Assembly (NCBI GenBank): GCA_023430365.1
Contig: JAEZAS010000159.1
Coordinates: 1 to 6,966 of the forward strand
DNA: 6,966 nt
Direction of reading: 5' to 3'
Source: Planctomycetota bacterium
GTDB lineage: Bacteria > Planctomycetota > Planctomycetia > Pirellulales > Pirellulaceae
Positions 4,872 to 6,966 of this stretch are shown one piece after another. Within the stretch, counting starts at the first letter, position 1. The number at the start of each line of letters is the position of its first letter. A model generated the notes under the pieces. The model ran no database searches. It saw only the letters and a list, made by a program, of their open reading frames with translations, and was not told the DNA's origin. The translations under genes were made by a program, and so were the position numbers.

Positions 4872-5657
4872 ATGACCGCGACCGTCGACTCGCCGAGGAC
4901 TGAGCCCCGCTCGCAAGGCCCGCGTTTCAGCCTGCGAGCGCTCATGATTGCGATGTTCCTGGTGAGCGTCCTGCTCTCTGGGCTTTGGTATCTCGCCCAG
5001 TCGGTCAATCATGCGTATCGTTCGGCGCTTCGCACGGCAGCGCAAGGCCACCTCAATCAGCTCGCGATGGCCCTGCACAACTACCACGACATCCACGGCG
5101 CCTTCCCGCCCGCCTACATCCCAGACGAAACCGGCCAGCCGATGCACAGCTGGCGGGTCCTGATCCTGCCCTACATCGAGCAGCAGGCCCTCTATGCCGA
5201 GTACCGCTTCGACGAGCCCTGGAACAGCCCCCACAATCTCGGCCTCGCGGAGCGCATGCCAGCCGTTTTCCGCTCCCCCACCGAGCCGCTCTCCCGGTCC
5301 AACACCAACATGGTCGTCATCGTCGGCCCCGGCACCGCCTTCCCCGGAGCAGAGCCCACGAAACTCACCGACTTCACCGATGGAACAGAAAACTGCATCC
5401 TGCTGACGGAGATCGCCCGCTCCGACATCTGCTGGCTGGAGCCGCGCGACCTCGACACCACCACAATGAGCTTTCGGGTGAACGACCGCACCAGGCCCTC
5501 CATCTCCGCGGCCCATTGGCGCTCCCCCTACGTCGTATTCGCCGATACGATCCGCGGCTACCTGGTTCCCCTCGACACGCCCCCCGACGACCTGAAAGCC
5601 CTCACCACCATCGCCGGCGGCGAACCCATCACCCGCAACCAAATCTGGCCCCCGTAG
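4872..5657 (+). CDS. DUF1559 (PulG-like) membrane-anchored protein
   Basis: This 261-residue protein belongs to the DUF1559 family, abundant in Planctomycetota and of unknown function. Family landmarks are HLNQLAMALHNYHDIHGAFP (residues 60-79), SWRVLILPYIEQQALY (93-108), PWNSPHN (116-122) and the C-terminal LKALTTIAGGEPI (241-253). Residues about 22-43 form one hydrophobic segment, giving a membrane anchor with the bulk of the protein presumably outside. Most family members begin with a type IV pilin-like cleavage motif (GFTLIE or similar). Here it is replaced by RFSLRALMIAMFLVSVLL, a plain signal anchor, so pilin-like processing is not expected. The start ATG at 4872 has only a weak GCAAGG about 12 bases upstream; nearby ATGs at 4861 and 4867 are out of frame. 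The stop TAG lies inside a family B repeat, so the extreme C-terminus (WPP) adjoins repeat DNA. Confidence 0.9.
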   Translation: MTATVDSPRTEPRSQGPRFSLRALMIAMFLVSVLLSGLWYLAQSVNHAYRSALRTAAQGHLNQLAMALHNYHDIHGAFPPAYIPDETGQPMHSWRVLILPYIEQQALYAEYRFDEPWNSPHNLGLAERMPAVFRSPTEPLSRSNTNMVVIVGPGTAFPGAEPTKLTDFTDGTENCILLTEIARSDICWLEPRDLDTTTMSFRVNDRTRPSISAAHWRSPYVVFADTIRGYLVPLDTPPDDLKALTTIAGGEPITRNQIWPP

Positions 5658-5742
5658 GTTAGGCCTCCGGCCTGACCGGGAAAGGAAATGACCAACTCCA
5701 AATGTCGAAGGAAAGTCAAAAAACAAAAACCGAAGCCCGAAA
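5654..5742 (+). repeat. Composite repeat B+D, copy 2
   Basis: The head is the same 29 bases as at 4684, followed by AAATGTCGAAGGAAAGTC, an A-rich run and CCGAAGCCCGAA. The hairpin GGTTAGGCC/GGCCTGACC begins on the stop codon of the DUF1559 gene, the TAG being bases 2-4 of the repeat. It faces an inverted copy at 5767-5847, and the two fill nearly the whole gap before the oxygenase gene. Confidence 0.9.
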
Positions 5743-5766
5743 GGGGAAAGCGAAGCAGTCGAGCCC

Positions 5767-5847
5767 ATTCTTTGAATTTCGAGCTTCGTCATTCCTTCGA
5801 CATTTGAATTTCGACATTCGGGTCAGGCCGCCCCGTGCCTGACCTAC
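5767..5847 (-). repeat. Composite repeat B+D, inverted copy
   Basis: Read on the minus strand, it begins GTAGGTCAGGCACGGGGCGG, then CCTGACC, two AATGTCGAA modules and an AATGACGAAGC tail. GGTCAGGC (5821-5828) pairs perfectly with GCCTGACC (5837-5844). The hairpin ends 15 bases before the ATG of the oxygenase gene and may affect its initiation. With the copy at 5654 it makes an inverted pair. Confidence 0.85.
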
Positions 5848-5859
5848 TAGAATGCCCGC

Positions 5860-6726
5860 ATGAACCTGCAAGCCCTTCTCGGCGAGACGCCCAAGCAGCA
5901 ATTCGTCGCCGACTACTACCAGCGGCTCCCCTTCTCGCGTCGGGATGAAGCCAACTCGCTCGCCCAGCTCGCCAGCTGGGAAACTCTCGTTGAAATCGTC
6001 ACTCGCGACGATGCCGACCTGCTCGTCGTCCGCCAGGGGCATCCCTACGTCGGCCCACCGCCGCGCACAGTCGACCAGGCAAAGCAGCTGACCGACGAGG
6101 GCTACACGTTCCGCGTCCGCCATGCTGAAAAACAGCACGCAGGGCTCGCTCAACTCGCCGCCGCCTTCGAACGCGACTTCGCGGCGCACGTCGACATTCA
6201 CATGTACTGCACGCCCGCGGAGCAGTTCGGCTTCAGTTGGCATTACGACGCCGAGGAGGTGTTCATCGTCCAAACGACCGGCCGCAAGGAATACTCGCTC
6301 CGCAAGAACACGGTGAACCCCTGGCCGATCGAAGAAACCCTTCCCGCCGACATGCGCTACGAGCGCGAGATCATGCCGCTCATGAAGTGCGAACTGGCGG
6401 CTGGCGACTGGCTCTACATCCCGTCCGGCTACTGGCACATGGGAGCGGCCAAAGAGACGTCGATCTCCCTCTCCATCGGCGTGATGCCGATCACGGGCGT
6501 CGACCTGTTCGACCACCTCCGCCCCCAGGTGCTCGACTCCCTCCTCTGGCGCCAGCGGCTGCCGACGCCCGGCGAAGCGTCGAACCTGACCGACGAGGAG
6601 CTCAAAGCCGCCTATCGCGAACTGCTCGCCGAGTTCAGCAAGGACCTGACCAGGCTGCTCGCCAGCGAGCGACTGCTCAACGAGTTCATCGAGAGCCGCC
6701 GCGTAGGTCAGGCGCCCCGTGCCTGA
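5860..6726 (+). CDS. Cupin/JmjC-type Fe(II)/2-oxoglutarate oxygenase
   Basis: This 288-residue protein resembles the Cupin_4/JmjC ribosomal-oxygenase group (YcfD/RoxA, NO66, MINA53), enzymes that hydroxylate protein side chains using O2 and 2-oxoglutarate. The iron triad is visible: H128 and D130 in FSWHYDAEEVFIVQ, and H193 in the second strand GDWLYIPSGYWHMG. The GRKEYSL stretch after the HxD (141-147) is also family-like. The C-terminal region (about 215-280) is helical, as expected for the dimerisation or wing part. It is shorter than E. coli YcfD (about 370 residues as I recall), so the C-terminal domain is reduced. The substrate is unknown. The start ATG at 5860 has no clear Shine-Dalgarno sequence; ATG at 5852 is out of frame. 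The final residues VGQAPRA and the TGA stop are encoded by a family B repeat, so the native end is probably near ESRR (residues 278-281). Confidence 0.86.
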   Translation: MNLQALLGETPKQQFVADYYQRLPFSRRDEANSLAQLASWETLVEIVTRDDADLLVVRQGHPYVGPPPRTVDQAKQLTDEGYTFRVRHAEKQHAGLAQLAAAFERDFAAHVDIHMYCTPAEQFGFSWHYDAEEVFIVQTTGRKEYSLRKNTVNPWPIEETLPADMRYEREIMPLMKCELAAGDWLYIPSGYWHMGAAKETSISLSIGVMPITGVDLFDHLRPQVLDSLLWRQRLPTPGEASNLTDEELKAAYRELLAEFSKDLTRLLASERLLNEFIESRRVGQAPRA

Positions 6727-6727
6727 C
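6703..6727 (+). repeat. Family B hairpin at the oxygenase 3' end
   Basis: GTAG is followed by GTCAGGC (6707-6713), loop GCCCCGT and GCCTGAC (6721-6727), a perfect 7-bp stem. The last eight codons of the oxygenase, including TGA, lie inside it. No U-run follows. With the hairpin at 6777 it forms an inverted pair between two convergent genes and might act as a bidirectional 3' boundary. Confidence 0.88.
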
Positions 6728-6776
6728 GGAATGCGGCTTGCGATGCGAGTGCGGTCAACGAGGCGATCTCGGTTTT

Positions 6777-6800
6777 GTCAGGCACAGGCGCCTGACCCAC
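6777..6800 (-). repeat. Family B hairpin near the 3' end of the membrane-protein gene
   Basis: GTCAGGC (6777-6783) pairs with GCCTGAC (6790-6796) around a six-base loop. On the minus strand it reads GTGGGTCAGGCGCCTGTGCC then TGAC, the same element as at 6703 with GTGG for GTAG. It begins 3 bases after the TAA of the leftward gene. No U-run follows in the minus direction. Confidence 0.85.
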
Positions 6801-6803
6801 GAT

Positions 6804-6966
6804 TTACGCAACCGCTTTTTCGGGCGGCGCGGGGCGATAGAAGATTGCCACGGCGCCCATCATGCCGGCGCTCACCAGGAACACCAGAAACTTCGGCAGG
6901 CCGAACCTGGCAAAGAGCATGCTGGCCACGGCGTAGACGACGGCCGAGCCGGTGATGCCGATCCAG
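6804..6966 (-). CDS. C-terminal part of a membrane protein (runs off the window)
   Basis: Reading leftward from the window edge gives 53 in-frame codons and a TAA stop (6806-6804). The peptide contains two hydrophobic stretches, roughly WIGITGSAVVYAVASMLFA and FLVFLVSAGMMGAVAIFY, then a polar tail (RPAPPEKAVA). It therefore looks like the last two transmembrane helices of an integral membrane protein with a short terminal tail. Nearly all codons end in G or C, as in the other real genes here, which supports it over the overlapping rightward frame. The family cannot be told from this fragment. It is convergent with the oxygenase gene, with a pair of family B hairpins between them. Confidence 0.75.
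   Translation of the reverse strand, partial: WIGITGSAVVYAVASMLFARFGLPKFLVFLVSAGMMGAVAIFYRPAPPEKAVA

Noticed and set aside
4746..5792. Minus-strand frame of 348 codons opposite the DUF1559 gene
   Set aside because: It starts in repeat DNA and is antisense to a clear family member; no motif of its own.
2437..5850. CRISPR array from the repeated short units
   Set aside because: Units are irregularly spaced, in both orientations and separated by genes; there are no uniform spacers.
5845..5853. TAGAAT before the oxygenase ATG as a -10 box
   Set aside because: No -35-like hexamer at a usable distance; the region upstream is GC-rich repeat hairpin.
5716..6516. Minus-strand frame of 266 codons opposite the oxygenase gene
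   Set aside because: Antisense shadow ending in translated repeat; the plus strand carries the iron-binding triad.
6719..6955. Plus-strand frame of 78 codons at the right edge
   Set aside because: Arg-rich translation starting inside a repeat; the opposite strand gives a gene-like membrane-protein C-terminus with a stop.

Overview
The window looks like chromosomal DNA from a GC-rich member of the Planctomycetota, possibly of the Pirellulales. Two things point there. One is a PulG-like DUF1559 protein, a family expanded mainly in this phylum. The other is the dense set of short hairpin repeats in nearly every intergenic gap. The order-level placement rests on gene content and general impression, not on a marker gene.

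Layout from left to right. A nested inverted repeat (2-72) lies just past the 3' end of a leftward squalene-hopene cyclase gene (104-2296). A 361-base gap follows, filled with two kinds of intergenic repeat. Next is a leftward dihydroorotase gene (2658-3980, GTG start). Behind it lies an unusual 200-base leader with two near-identical 29-bp palindromes and, upstream of them, a near-consensus sigma-70-type promoter pointing at the dihydroorotase gene. Rightward genes follow: a small unrecognised protein (4423-4692), a DUF1559 protein (4872-5657) and a cupin/JmjC-type Fe(II)/2-oxoglutarate oxygenase (5860-6726). The right edge holds the C-terminal 53 codons of a leftward membrane protein (6804-6966).

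The genes do not form one pathway. Hopanoid lipid synthesis, pyrimidine synthesis, a surface or envelope protein and a protein oxygenase appear to be independent units. Only the dihydroorotase gene shows a readable promoter and leader.

The more unusual content lies between the genes. Three hairpin families recur: A, with core CTGAATTCGCCAGAATTCAG; B, GTAGGTYAGGC...GCCTGAC; and D, a tail built on AATGTCGAA. They are often arranged as inverted pairs. Family B supplies the stop codons of all three rightward genes, so their annotated C-termini are partly repeat-encoded. The dihydroorotase leader could form three mutually exclusive hairpins, or could carry two operators for one dimeric protein. 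I see no defence system, phage, CRISPR array, rRNA or tRNA gene here, and no clear evidence of a new multi-gene system.
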